A stretch of 49,831 nt of DNA from Acidobacteriaceae bacterium. Its GTDB lineage: Bacteria; Acidobacteriota; Terriglobia; Terriglobales; Acidobacteriaceae. Positions 8,277 through 17,824 of this stretch are shown in pieces. The first letter of the stretch is position 1; the number at the start of each line of letters is the position of its first letter. The stretch is taken from the NCBI GenBank assembly GCA_030041305.1, contig JASHOC010000137.1, forward strand, positions 1 through 49,831, written 5' to 3'. The notes below the pieces were generated by a model. That model made no database searches, was not told the DNA's origin, and was given only the letters and a program-made list of their open reading frames with translations. The translations under genes were made by a program, and so were the position numbers.

Positions 8277-9059
8277 CTATTTGCCATGGAAAGTGAAGTC
8301 CACCCTTGCACTGCCGCGAGGCGCCAGTGTGATCGTTTGCTGCTGATCGCCGAGCGTTTGCGTCCACACGGCCAGGGTGTAAGTGCCGGGTGGAAGATTT
8401 GAGATCGTAAATTTGCCGTCGTCGCCAGTGACGGCAAAGTAAGGATGATCGAGAACGCCAACGTAGGCATGCATCCAGCCGTGGATATTGCACTTGATCG
8501 GGATCATCACTTCGGCTTTCGTGAACCGGTGGTTCATCGGAGGATCGCCGGAGCCCTGGCTGTGGTTCCATTCCCGATTGACCTGAGGCATGGGATGGAT
8601 GTTATGCGTCACGGGATCTGAGTTTACGATCTGGAGCGTCTGGCCAGTCTGCACACCAAGGACATGAGGCCGGAACCAGCAGCCCTTCTGATCGATGGTC
8701 ACGGGCGAAGGCGCAGGAGCAAACGTCTTCCCTTCGAGTCCCTTCTCGATGTATACGAAAGCGTTGGCAAGAGCGTTGTGAGGACCGACGACTAAAGAGT
8801 CCTCGTAAACTTTGCCATGATTTGCATCCACACAGGCCGGTTCGTTGCTCATGTCCACGGGCTTTCGCGCGGGACGCGGGCCTTGGTAGCGAATCGATCC
8901 GCTTACCGATCCCGCCGTAGCGGGATCCACCTTGAAGTAGTTTGGCGCCGGTGCGGCGGGGGGCATAGTGGCGTGGCGCGTGGAAGACTTTGAACAGCCG
9001 GACATCGCCGCGGAGACCGTCAGGGTCAGGCAGGCGACAATTTTGAGGTGCGGTTTCAT
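8277..9059 (-). CDS. Cupredoxin-like lipoprotein with regulatory-domain fold
   Basis: A 260-residue exported lipoprotein (lipobox MSGC, C22). The C-terminal half carries a plastocyanin-like copper site: a histidine in the THNIHPMPQ block (H152 or H155) and the C190-NI-H193-GW-M196 loop, matching the Cys-x2-His-x2-Met ligand loop of type 1 copper proteins. It ends in an FTISNLPPGTYTLAVWT stretch typical of carboxypeptidase-regulatory-like beta sandwiches. It likely carries electrons in the periplasm. Its ATG overlaps the stop of the upstream peroxidase gene (ATGA), which argues for translational coupling and a shared electron-transfer function. Copper binding is inferred from the motif. Confidence 0.8.
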   Translation of the reverse strand: MKPHLKIVACLTLTVSAAMSGCSKSSTRHATMPPAAPAPNYFKVDPATAGSVSGSIRYQGPRPARKPVDMSNEPACVDANHGKVYEDSLVVGPHNALANAFVYIEKGLEGKTFAPAPSPVTIDQKGCWFRPHVLGVQTGQTLQIVNSDPVTHNIHPMPQVNREWNHSQGSGDPPMNHRFTKAEVMIPIKCNIHGWMHAYVGVLDHPYFAVTGDDGKFTISNLPPGTYTLAVWTQTLGDQQQTITLAPRGSARVDFTFHGK

Positions 9060-10189
9060 GGATGGACAGCCCTTTCCGGAGCCGGTTTCTCGTCGAGAGG
9101 GGTGTTTCCGGTGAGAGATTTTAGAAATGCTACAAGATCACCCCGATCCTGGGCAGATAAGTGAATCTTCTTGATTTCCTTGTCGAGAAATGGATTGGAG
9201 TTTCCCTGGCCGGCATAATATTGGATGACCGCATCGAGAGTCTTCAACCTTCCGTCGTGCATGTAGGGTCCGGTTTCGGCTATATCCCGCAACGTGGGGG
9301 TTTCGAACGCTCCCGTATCAGAAGCCAGGTGGGTACGATCAAAGCGGCCGGTATCGTCGAATTTACCCTCGTCGTCGACACCTTCGCCGATGTTATGAAA
9401 CTTACCGTCAGTAAAGAGCGCGTAGTGGGCGTTGATTGTGTGACAGGCCGCGCAGTTACCGCGGTTTGGATCACGGAAGATGGCGAGGCCGCGTATTTGC
9501 TGTGCAGTCAAAGCGGTCTTCTCGCCGCCAAACTCGTAACGATCAAAAGCCGAGTTCCCGGAGAGCAGGGTGCGCTCATAACTGGCTATCGCGTTCTCAA
9601 CCCGCTCAATTGTGATGTCGGGCGTTCCGAAGACCTTCTGAAAAAGAGCAGGATACTCAGGATCCTTCTCCAGATTCGCAACTACGCCCTGTGCTGTGTT
9701 GTCCATCTCGACCGGATTGAAAGCAGGCCCAATGACCTGCGCTTCCAGGCTCGCCGCGCGGCCATCCCAAAACTGCGAAGGAAGATAGGCTGCATTGAAA
9801 AGGGTGGGGGCATGCCGGGTTCCGTGCGCGCCGTGAAACCCGAGGGAAATTCTGTGCGGGTCGGAAAAATCGTGGGACGGAAGGTGACACGATGCACACG
9901 AAAGCGTGCTCTGGTTGGAAAGACGCCGGTCGTAGAATAGCTTTCTCCCCAGTGCAATTGCATCCGCTGTAACCGGATTGTGAACAGGAATGGGGACCGT
10001 CGGCAGACCGAGCGGCGTCGCGATGGTGACAGGCGTGCCGGTAGGCTTGCTGCTTACATTGCGCTCACAACCCGGCAAAACAATCCCGCTGAGAGCCGGG
10101 AGCACAACCGCGGCAAAGTGCAGAACCCGGGACTTAGATCGCGTCTGCCGATTCCGTGCGCATGTAGATTGTCCAAAGCGAAGTTTCAT
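9056..10189 (-). CDS. Di-heme cytochrome c peroxidase (MauG/CcpA family)
   Basis: A 377-residue periplasmic di-heme peroxidase. Two heme c sites are visible, CASCH at residues 98-102 and CAACH at 246-250, in the usual two-domain arrangement, with the family blocks GRKLFYDRRLS, FWDGRAASLEAQ and TPTLRDIAETGPYMHDG. The signal ends in a possible lipobox LPGC (C41). It should reduce hydrogen peroxide with electrons from a small donor, or oxidise a partner as MauG does. The ATG at 10189 was chosen over a longer frame because it gives a basic N-terminus and hydrophobic stretch. The coupled cupredoxin gene next to it is the obvious candidate electron donor. Confidence 0.92.
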   Translation of the reverse strand: MKLRFGQSTCARNRQTRSKSRVLHFAAVVLPALSGIVLPGCERNVSSKPTGTPVTIATPLGLPTVPIPVHNPVTADAIALGRKLFYDRRLSNQSTLSCASCHLPSHDFSDPHRISLGFHGAHGTRHAPTLFNAAYLPSQFWDGRAASLEAQVIGPAFNPVEMDNTAQGVVANLEKDPEYPALFQKVFGTPDITIERVENAIASYERTLLSGNSAFDRYEFGGEKTALTAQQIRGLAIFRDPNRGNCAACHTINAHYALFTDGKFHNIGEGVDDEGKFDDTGRFDRTHLASDTGAFETPTLRDIAETGPYMHDGRLKTLDAVIQYYAGQGNSNPFLDKEIKKIHLSAQDRGDLVAFLKSLTGNTPLDEKPAPERAVHP

Positions 10190-10514
10190 CCCGAGAGCGA
10201 ATGGCGGTCTCCGAATAAACAGGAGCTGTGAATAATTGCGGCCTTCTTCCCTCAAATCACCTTTTATCCTAGCAGATCCAACCTCGTGCGCGGAGGCTTT
10301 TACTGGGCCAAAAATTCGACGCCATACCGAAACGGCGGAGGCGGTCAGCGGTAAGAAGGCCGTGGTGGCCAAGCCGGTTCAGCTTACCCTGATTCGCGAC
10401 GTGGCCTATCGCGGCGGGCTGGCGATTCGGCGCGGAGGCTCTTTTCGGGGTGGTTACGGGGAGCCAGCTCGCGCAGGCGGTGTAGGATGATGGGGAACTT
10501 TGGAATTCCCCATT
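10190..10514. promoter_or_regulatory. Divergent intergenic region (peroxidase operon / sugar porter)
   Basis: This 325-bp gap separates the minus-strand peroxidase operon from the plus-strand sugar porter and must hold both promoters. I could not pick confident -35/-10 pairs or an operator. Confidence 0.4.
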
Positions 10515-11882
10515 ATGAAACCAAGCCCTCCTTTGATGAAGGCCACGCTGACCGGCGCACTCGGCGGGCTGCTTTTTGGCTTTGACACGGTAGTGATTGC
10601 CGGCGCGATTGATGCCCTGGTCGGCCTGTATCACCTGAGCCCGCAGAACAAAGGACTGACGGTGGCCATCGGCCTGGTGGGCACAGTGATTGGAGCGCTG
10701 GGCGCGGGCGTGGTAGGGCAGAAACTAGGCGGGCGCGAGACGCTGCGCATTACCGCCGTGCTCTACCTAGCGTCGGCCATCGGCTGCGGGTTCGCGTGGA
10801 ACTGGCCGGCGTTTATGGTTTTCCGTTTTGTGGGCGGGCTGGGGATCGGTGCGTCGTCGGTGTTGGGGCCGGTATATATTGCCGAACTGTCGCCGGCGAA
10901 ATGGCGCGGGCGGCTGGTGGCGACATTCCAATTCATGGTCGTGTTCGGGATCATGGCTGCGTATTTTTCCAATTACGCGATTCGGCTGATGAACTTAGGG
11001 GCGGTGCAGTGGCGCTGGCAGGTGGGAATTGCGACGGCGCCGGCGCTGGTGTTTCTGATCCTGCTGTTCGGGATTCCGCGCAGTCCGCGGTGGCTGGCGG
11101 CGAGGAATCGATTTGAAGAAGCCATGGATGTGTTGACGCTCATGGGCGATCCAGATCCCAGGGCGGAACTTGCGGACATTCGCTCAGCGCTAGCCGAAGA
11201 GCACACGACGGCGCACGAGCCGGTGCTCAAATGGAAGTACCGGCACCCCCTGTTCTTGGCGATTTCGATTGGGGCGTTCAATCAGCTTGCGGGGATCAAC
11301 GCCATTCTGTACTACCTCAATAACATTTTTGCTGCGGCCGGATTTAGCCAGATATCGAGCTACCAGCAGGCGAGTTACATCGGCGCCGTATTGTTCGTTT
11401 TTACGATCGTGGGCATGGCGTTGATCGATAAAGCGGGTCGCAAGTCGTTACTGCTGATCGGTGCGGCGGGGTGTGCGGCGTGCCTTGCGGGAGTAGCCTG
11501 GATTTTTCACACCGAATCGCATCAGAGGGACCTGCTGTGGATCCTTATCACATACATTGCGTTCTTTTCAATTTCGCAGGGCGCGGTTATCTGGGTATAT
11601 ATCGGTGAGGTCTTTCCGACGCACGTCCGGTCGAAGGGACAGGGGATTGGCAGCGCCAGTCACTGGACGATGAATGCGATAATCGCGCTGGAATTTCCGG
11701 TGGTGGCGAATTCCATGAGCACGGCGGCGCCGTTTGTGTTCTTTGCCATGATGACGGTGGTGCAGTTCTTTGTGGTGTTGTTGGTGTACCCGGAGACCAA
11801 GGGACACACGCTGGAAGACCTGCAGCGGCGGCTGTTACGGCCGGAGCGGAGCGCGCCGGCGGCGGACGTGCTGCGGCAGTGA
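10515..11882 (+). CDS. MFS sugar porter (sugar/H+ symporter)
   Basis: A 455-residue inner-membrane transporter of the major facilitator superfamily, sugar porter family, with about 12 membrane segments. The family signatures are present: GGLLFGFDTVVIAGA in helix 1, the PRSPRWLA loop after helix 6, GINAILYYLNNIF in helix 7, YIGEVFPTHVRSKGQ in helix 10 and the C-terminal YPETKG motif. It should import a hexose or pentose with protons. A TTG at 10500 is an alternative start; I prefer the ATG at 10515. Its neighbours (TonB receptor, PQQ dehydrogenase, lactonase) fit a sugar-uptake role. The exact substrate is unknown. Confidence 0.92.
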   Translation: MKPSPPLMKATLTGALGGLLFGFDTVVIAGAIDALVGLYHLSPQNKGLTVAIGLVGTVIGALGAGVVGQKLGGRETLRITAVLYLASAIGCGFAWNWPAFMVFRFVGGLGIGASSVLGPVYIAELSPAKWRGRLVATFQFMVVFGIMAAYFSNYAIRLMNLGAVQWRWQVGIATAPALVFLILLFGIPRSPRWLAARNRFEEAMDVLTLMGDPDPRAELADIRSALAEEHTTAHEPVLKWKYRHPLFLAISIGAFNQLAGINAILYYLNNIFAAAGFSQISSYQQASYIGAVLFVFTIVGMALIDKAGRKSLLLIGAAGCAACLAGVAWIFHTESHQRDLLWILITYIAFFSISQGAVIWVYIGEVFPTHVRSKGQGIGSASHWTMNAIIALEFPVVANSMSTAAPFVFFAMMTVVQFFVVLLVYPETKGHTLEDLQRRLLRPERSAPAADVLRQ

Positions 11883-11942
11883 TGGTCGCTCATGGACCTC
11901 GAACTCTCGCGAAGAAGTGCTCAGCTTTGACCCACTCGCGCC

Positions 11943-12059
11943 TACGGCGGTTCTCCAATTCCCGTGGAGTTTTGAGGGGCGTGCCCGGTGGCGTTTTCTT
12001 GGGAAAAACGCCACTCAACGTTCGAGGTTCTGCTCTACACCAATTGGAGAACCGCTATA
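11943..12059 (+). repeat. 117-bp palindromic element, copy 6
   Basis: This copy has CCCGTGGAG for CCCGTGAAG and GTGCCCGGTGG for GTGCCGGGTGG, with standard ends. It fills most of the gap between the convergent 3' ends of the sugar porter and TonB receptor genes, where it could act as a bidirectional terminator-like hairpin. Confidence 0.92.
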
Positions 12060-12149
12060 GTGGTTAAACGGTTGCGGGGTGGATTTGAGCTGGCGAAACC
12101 GGGAGAATGGACCGCCAGCGGTCTCCCAACGTAACGGTTGCTTTCCACT

Positions 12150-15100
12150 TTAAAAGTTATACTTCAATGCAAACTGAATTTCCCGATTAGCCCCTGCCGT
12201 GCCAGTCACCACTCCAAAGGCGCCCGGGCCGTCCGTGAGAGCTGGATCAGGCTGCGCGAAGCTCGGATGGTTTAGCACGTTGAAAAACTCGCCGCGAAAC
12301 TGCACATTCTGCGATTCCCGAATTGGAAATGTTTTGTCTAGAGCGAGATCCCAATCATTCTGGTCCGGACCGATCAGGGTGTTGCGGCCGGCATTTCCAA
12401 AGGTATACTCCGCTGGAATCGCATAGGCGTTGGTGTTGAACCAATTATTGATGCTGCGCTGACCCCGAGGCAGGTTACCGTTCGGCAAAATTTGGTCGGG
12501 GCGCAGCAGCCCTTCGCTCCCGGTATTCGAAGTGTCATATCCCATCTGTGGAGAAAACAGGAAACCACTCCCCAGCGAATAGATGCCTCCAAAATGCCAA
12601 CCACCGATAACCTGGTTGACAGCCGGCTTGATCCCGCTTGCGAACCTCTGCCCCGACCCAATGGGAAGCAGATAGTCATAGCTAAGAACCCAGCGGAAGG
12701 TTTGGCTGAAATCGCTTAATCCCTGTTCCGCGGCAATGTCCCAAGAATTTTGAGGTATGGGTGAAGCGCAGCAGACCGACGGTTGAGTGTCGTACGCTTT
12801 GCTCCACGTGAAGGAGCTAAGGAGGTAAAGGTTTTGGCCGCTCTGCTTCTGCAGCCTCATCTGCCCGGAATAGTACTTAGAGCCTCCCTCGTCTGGCATC
12901 GCGTCAAAGGGCCCATAATTAGGCCACGGGCGACGGGATTGGACGCTCCCGGGACCTGGCGTCACATCTTGGTTATAATCCCGCCACACCTGAAGATGGG
13001 TGCCCTTCGATCCTACGTAGGAGAGTTGGAGTGACGTCTGTCCGGGTAAGGACCGCTGAATTGAAAGATTGTATTCAATGTAGCTGGGTGTGCTCAGATA
13101 GTTGCCCAGATCGTTAGGACCCCCCCCAAGACTCGTCACACCCGGGTCCGTCTCCTGCGATGCACTCGCCGCTGGAAAGCCTCCGGATACTGTAATGAGC
13201 GAAGGATCGATTCCATCGGATGTGAAAGTGGGTTGATAATAGAAGGGTAAGTTATAAGAAAGCTGCTCAGGCGCGGCAGTCTTTATTTCCTGGCCGGTCC
13301 AGAAAATGCCGCCTCCGGCGCTTAGCACGTATTTTTTAGCGATCGTCTTGGCAAAGCCCATCCGCGGTGAAAAGTTGTCCTTGTCAACCTTAACAAGCCC
13401 ACGCGAATTGCCATCCTGACCCGCTACCTCGATTTGGCCGGTTTGATAATTGAAGTTGGCCTGCGTGTTGTGCTTCGATACGATGGGAGAGAAATAGTCG
13501 TAGCGGATACCAAGATTCAACGTGAGGGTGGGCGTAACCCTATAGTCATCCTCGAAATAGGCTGCCGGTACATGCTGCCTGTTTTGGACCTCTACTTGCG
13601 TGTCGTACGAGGCTACTGTAGTGAGGCCGAGCAATGCGTCAGCCATGCCGTCCCCTCCATCACCGGTCGCTGGATTCTGGGTATATTCACCGCTGAATTC
13701 GAGCAGTCCATCGGGCTCAGGCACCTGGAATATATTGAATTCGGTCCAGCGCATCTCGAAGCCCATGACCATCGAATGCTTGCCGCGTATGATATTGACC
13801 GCATCCGCGACCTCGCGCTCTTCAGTAGCCAGATATGTGGGAGAATACCCCGGCATGCCTACCCCCGTGTAGCCGGTCGGTGAAAACTGGGCAAGCCCGG
13901 CTGTGTTTGCTCTCAAGGTTATGCCGGGGATGGTCAGATCGGCCGGAGGGTAATGAATCCCATAAGGGGGATACTCCTGGTGGTTTCCATACCAGTTAAA
14001 GCCCAGACGGAACACGTTAAAGAGACTGGGCGAGAAGAGGTGCGTTTCACCGAGGGAAGCGCCCATGGTCGTCTGGCCCAGCTCGGAACCGCTTTGCCCT
14101 TGTGCCTCGCCAGGAAATCTTGCGGGAGATAGAGAGGAAGTGTATTCATCCGTGTACCGGAAGAATGCTTGATTTTTGGGTGACGGGTCCCAATCGCCAC
14201 GAAAATCTCCCTGTTCTAAGGTATAGGGCGAGGCAGCGGTGAGTGTGTAATTGTTCACCGTCCCGGGCAGGTTCGCCGCCGGGTAAAGCTCGGCAAACGC
14301 CTGCGCGATCGGATCTATTCTCGAGGAGGGAATCACGTTGCCGTTACCGTACTCCTGGGCGAAGGATTCACGCGTGTTGGTCGCTGCGTTATAGGTATCG
14401 GGGTCGTAGATCGTCCCAAAATTACTAGCGGAGAAATCACCTGTAATTTCCGCCGGGCTGGGCACGGTTGAGAAGTCTGTACGATAATCTATGATTTTTG
14501 TTCCTTGGTAGTCGCCGAAGAAGAAGAGTTTATCCTTTATTATCGGGCCCCCGAGGGTTCCTCCCCACTGATTTTGCTTGAAGGGAGCTTTGGGACCGGT
14601 TGATTGAAAGAAGTTGCGCGCGTTGAGCACGGCATTGCGGAAGAACTCAAACACGTCCCCATGGTAGGAATTTGTGCCCGACTTGGTGACGGCATTGATC
14701 ACTGCGCCCCCGGCGCGGCCAAATTCCGCCGAGTAGGAGCTGGTCTGAACATTAAATTCCTGGAGGGCGTCTGGCTGCTGGATGATTACGGCCCCGCCAT
14801 TGTCATTGGAATTATTGTCGATGCCATCCAAAAGAAAGTTGTTGAGCGTGCCCCGAGTGCCGTTAGCGACGAAATCTACCGCATTCGGCCCGGTGTTGCC
14901 CCCCGTATTCCCGTTCGACGCCGTAGCGTCGGGGCTGAGGTTAGCCACGCCCATGGCAAGGGTGGCAAGCTGCATGGGATTACGGCCGTTTAATGGCATC
15001 GCTGTGATCGTCTGGGATGACACAACCTGGGCCACGCTTGAGGTCTGCGTGTCAATAGTTGGAATTGCAGTTGTGACCACGACCCGCTGGCTGACCTGGC

Positions 15101-15422
15101 CAACTCTCATTTGGAAATTGACATTAACCCGAGCCTGGACCCGGAGGACGATGCCAGTTTGTGTCTCCGACTGGAAGCCAGACGCTGTGACTGTTACCGA
15201 ATAGGTGTCCGGGTTGATCGGCACAGACGTGAAGTAGCCGTCGCTGTTGGTGCTAAAAGACAAGGAAACATTCGTGGATTGGCTGGTGATGGTAGCCTTG
15301 GCGCCGGGAATCACTGCCCCGGCCTGATCGGTCACGATCCCCGTGATCACACCAGTGTTGGTTTGACCCCACATCGGCGCAGTTGTCAGCAGCAAGAAAA
15401 CGCAGAGGAGAACTTTGCGCAT
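12150..15422 (-). CDS. TonB-dependent outer-membrane receptor, Oar-like
   Basis: A 1090-residue outer-membrane protein. After a signal peptide (about residues 1-20) comes a carboxypeptidase-regulatory beta-sandwich (about 22-105, with GVITGIVTDQAGAVIPGA), then a plug domain (from about 116, with the MPLNGRNPMQLATL block) and a large barrel that ends in the aromatic KYNF expected for outer-membrane assembly. This layout is the one expanded in Acidobacteriota and resembles Oar. It should take up a large substrate, perhaps a carbohydrate or peptide. The ATG at 15422 has GGAGGCAAT before it. It is monocistronic here, with no partner surface lipoprotein of SusD type. Confidence 0.93.
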   Translation of the reverse strand: MRKVLLCVFLLLTTAPMWGQTNTGVITGIVTDQAGAVIPGAKATITSQSTNVSLSFSTNSDGYFTSVPINPDTYSVTVTASGFQSETQTGIVLRVQARVNVNFQMRVGQVSQRVVVTTAIPTIDTQTSSVAQVVSSQTITAMPLNGRNPMQLATLAMGVANLSPDATASNGNTGGNTGPNAVDFVANGTRGTLNNFLLDGIDNNSNDNGGAVIIQQPDALQEFNVQTSSYSAEFGRAGGAVINAVTKSGTNSYHGDVFEFFRNAVLNARNFFQSTGPKAPFKQNQWGGTLGGPIIKDKLFFFGDYQGTKIIDYRTDFSTVPSPAEITGDFSASNFGTIYDPDTYNAATNTRESFAQEYGNGNVIPSSRIDPIAQAFAELYPAANLPGTVNNYTLTAASPYTLEQGDFRGDWDPSPKNQAFFRYTDEYTSSLSPARFPGEAQGQSGSELGQTTMGASLGETHLFSPSLFNVFRLGFNWYGNHQEYPPYGIHYPPADLTIPGITLRANTAGLAQFSPTGYTGVGMPGYSPTYLATEEREVADAVNIIRGKHSMVMGFEMRWTEFNIFQVPEPDGLLEFSGEYTQNPATGDGGDGMADALLGLTTVASYDTQVEVQNRQHVPAAYFEDDYRVTPTLTLNLGIRYDYFSPIVSKHNTQANFNYQTGQIEVAGQDGNSRGLVKVDKDNFSPRMGFAKTIAKKYVLSAGGGIFWTGQEIKTAAPEQLSYNLPFYYQPTFTSDGIDPSLITVSGGFPAASASQETDPGVTSLGGGPNDLGNYLSTPSYIEYNLSIQRSLPGQTSLQLSYVGSKGTHLQVWRDYNQDVTPGPGSVQSRRPWPNYGPFDAMPDEGGSKYYSGQMRLQKQSGQNLYLLSSFTWSKAYDTQPSVCCASPIPQNSWDIAAEQGLSDFSQTFRWVLSYDYLLPIGSGQRFASGIKPAVNQVIGGWHFGGIYSLGSGFLFSPQMGYDTSNTGSEGLLRPDQILPNGNLPRGQRSINNWFNTNAYAIPAEYTFGNAGRNTLIGPDQNDWDLALDKTFPIRESQNVQFRGEFFNVLNHPSFAQPDPALTDGPGAFGVVTGTAGANREIQFALKYNF

Positions 15423-16207
15423 ATTGCCTCCACTTGATGGCATTCAAATCCAAGGGGGACGTTGAGTGTCTTTCGTTTGATTTCGGAAGCTTCCGGCTTT
15501 GGAGCGGGTGAATCCGGAAGGAATTATCGAACGGGAGCATAGTGCTGGCCGTAGCCGCAGAATTGCTGGAGAAAAGTGGGAAATTCTGTTTGTTTTCCGT
15601 CTTTTCCATTGCCTTCCCGCTCTTTCGCCTCTCCTCTGCTCCGCTGCAGCCGTTCTGGCTGGTCAGAGGCAATTTACCCACCGGAAAGCTCGAACTCGCT
15701 GCTTTCGTCAAAAGAGGTTTTGGGGAACCATTTCGTTTAGCATTCGAATTCTAAGCCCAAAAGCCAAATTAATGCAATCGAAAAGTTTCTATTGCTTTCC
15801 TCTATCCATTTTTCCGCATGGCGCCAGCGGCCACCCGAGCTTTGGGAAAGCGGGAAACACCTGCGGGCGGTTCGGAAGCGGGCGCGGCCCGCGGCTTTCC
15901 CGTAGCTCAGTTCGCGTGCAACCTCTGACGGCTCATGTAGTTCGCTACTGCTGCGGCGAAGCCGTTGTTGACGGAGTCATGGCGCTGGATGGCAGACTTC
16001 CTTCTGGCGTCCAACAGGATCGCAAACCGGCCGCAGAAACACCCTTCGCGCAGCCCGGCCAACCACGATCAACAGACATTGCCAATGCAACATCGCACTC
16101 TTCGGGAGTATCGAAGCTTGCACACATCGCCTCCCTTACGGCGTTTGTGGATACGAGCCTCTTCAAGTTCGCGAAGCTCAAGCCTGGTTGAAAAACCCGG
16201 ACGGGTG
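15423..16207. other. Intergenic region upstream of the TonB receptor
   Basis: About 785 bp without a gene I can support. Open frames on both strands lack family resemblance and ribosome sites. The part next to the receptor gene should hold its promoter and contains the palindrome listed at 15484. The part near 15950-16200 may include decayed coding sequence. Confidence 0.4.
15484..15495. promoter_or_regulatory. 12-bp perfect palindrome, possible operator
   Basis: CGGAAGCTTCCG is a perfect palindrome 62 bp upstream of the TonB receptor start codon, a position suited to a dimeric regulator. No regulator gene is adjacent and no second copy was noted. Confidence 0.3.
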
Positions 16208-17287
16208 TCACGAGAGGAAGCGAAGGCAAACCGGGGTGGGAACGCTGGTCTGCGAGACGAAAGTGAGGCGCGGGGTGCGTTCATCGAACGCGAAGATCAC
16301 GACGGTGTCACTGTCCTGGTTGCCGACGATGATGGTTCCAGCGTCCGGGGATTGAACGAAATCGCGCGGCTGACGCCCCAACGTCGGTTCGACGAGCTTC
16401 AACTCAACCGCGCTGTTGAACTTATCGAACGCGAACACGGCGATGCTATCGTGGCCCCGATTGGCGGTCAAGATGTAGTTGCCCGACTTAGAAACTCGGA
16501 TCGCGCTCGCCTGGTTGTGGCCTTTGAAACCCACCGGCAATGTTGAGGCCACCTGAACCTGGTCAAAATGGTCTGCATTCCGGCGCAATACGATCACGGT
16601 GCTGTCAAGTTCATTGAGCAGGAAGAGATGGTGGCCATCAGGGTGAAACGCGAGGTGGCGTGGACCGGCGCCAGAAGCCGTCTTGATCCGGGCTTCGGGT
16701 CGCTGAGTAAGGGCGCCGTTGCTTCCCAACCGGTACACGAGCACCGCATCCAACCCGAGGTCCGGCGCCAGCAAATTTCCCGTCACTGGGTCGAACAGGA
16801 TCTGATGAGCGTGTGGGCTTGTCTGGCGGATGGGGTGAACACTCGCGCCTGCGTGCTGGACATGTTCCACCATCTTTCCGATGCCGCCATCCGTTTCGCG
16901 ACTGAACACCGATATGGAGCCGGAGCCATAGTTGGCCACCAGCAGGAATCGCTCTCGCGGGTCAAGCTCAAGATGTGCAGGCTCAACCCCCGCCGAGGGC
17001 GCTTTGTTCAACAGCACAAGATGACCGGTGTGCGGATTGCGAGCATAGGCGGCGACCCCGCCACCGGGCTCTCCTTCGAACATCGCCGTTTCCATGACCG
17101 CATAGACGAAGCGCCCATCCGCAGTGGAGGTCAGCCACGAAGGATTTGTCACCACTGCCTCTACCATCGGCGCACTCATCGATATCCCATCGAATTTCGC
17201 GCTGAGGATGCCGGCAGCATGGCCGTCAACATGAGCCAGCTTTTCGGTGTAGGCGCCGATGACGAGAGATTGAAGTCCGGAATCCAT
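16208..17287 (-). CDS. 6-phosphogluconolactonase-like lactonase (YbhE/YkgB type)
   Basis: A 359-residue seven-bladed propeller of the bacterial lactonase family, in which members hydrolyse 6-phosphogluconolactone or related sugar lactones. Family blocks include LLVANYGSGSISVFS, the HAHQILFDP segment, GAGPRHLAFHPDGHHLFLLNE and TANRGHDSIAVF. There is no signal peptide, so it should act in the cytoplasm. The ATG at 17287 follows an AAGGGA ribosome site. It lies among genes for sugar uptake and oxidation, which fits opening of an aldonolactone, but the phosphorylated or free state of the substrate is not visible. Confidence 0.87.
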   Translation of the reverse strand: MDSGLQSLVIGAYTEKLAHVDGHAAGILSAKFDGISMSAPMVEAVVTNPSWLTSTADGRFVYAVMETAMFEGEPGGGVAAYARNPHTGHLVLLNKAPSAGVEPAHLELDPRERFLLVANYGSGSISVFSRETDGGIGKMVEHVQHAGASVHPIRQTSPHAHQILFDPVTGNLLAPDLGLDAVLVYRLGSNGALTQRPEARIKTASGAGPRHLAFHPDGHHLFLLNELDSTVIVLRRNADHFDQVQVASTLPVGFKGHNQASAIRVSKSGNYILTANRGHDSIAVFAFDKFNSAVELKLVEPTLGRQPRDFVQSPDAGTIIVGNQDSDTVVIFAFDERTPRLTFVSQTSVPTPVCLRFLS

Positions 17288-17824
17288 TCAGAATCCCTTC
17301 TTTCTTCGAGTCGCCAGCCCCCGCTTCTTCTGTTGATGCCGCCGGGGAGAATCTACTTGCTTCCGATGACGGTCTCGATGTATCACATTCATTAGGTTCG
17401 AATAACTTTGTATGCTCAAGCCTGACCAGCCAGCCTGATATGACGCAGTCCGAGTAGGGCGCGCTCTCAAAAATAGCAGATCGGTGGTTATAATGGGACG
17501 TCGCCGGGAGATCCCCATGAAGCGCCGCCAATTTCTTACCGCGTGCTTCGGCACATCCGCTTTGGGCCTTGCCCATGAGCCGATGTCGGCGCAAGCTACG
17601 CCTGCTTCTTGATCGCGAGGTCTGCTTCCTGCGCCGCTAGGACCTGGGCATCGGGCTGGAATCGAACATGACCGAGAACTGTTTTTTCCGCGACGCGAAT
17701 TCCGGCGCTGGGCCGCATAGGGCTGGACTTTAGGTATGCCAGTACTAAGTAAATTAAACGCCGTCACGCAATTGACTTGTTGCGGATGTGGACGTTTGCG
17801 TGGTGTTTGACGGGAGGATGGACC
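17288..17824. other. Intergenic region with an orphan Tat leader
   Basis: This 537-bp gap lies between the divergent lactonase and FG-GAP protein genes. Apart from the short Tat-leader frame listed at 17517, no gene is supported. Promoters for both neighbours should be here. Confidence 0.4.
17517..17612 (+). pseudogene. Orphan twin-arginine signal peptide (truncated gene)
   Basis: A 31-residue frame starts MKRRQFLTACFGTSALGLAH and stops shortly after a normal signal-peptidase region. The RRQFLT motif and hydrophobic stretch are a textbook Tat leader, but no mature protein follows in any frame that I recognise. A GGGAG ribosome site precedes the ATG. It is most likely the 5' remnant of a lost exported protein gene; a very small secreted peptide is less likely. 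Confidence 0.55.

Noticed and set aside
15499..16191. 230-codon plus-strand frame between receptor and lactonase genes
   Set aside because: No ribosome site, erratic composition and no family resemblance.
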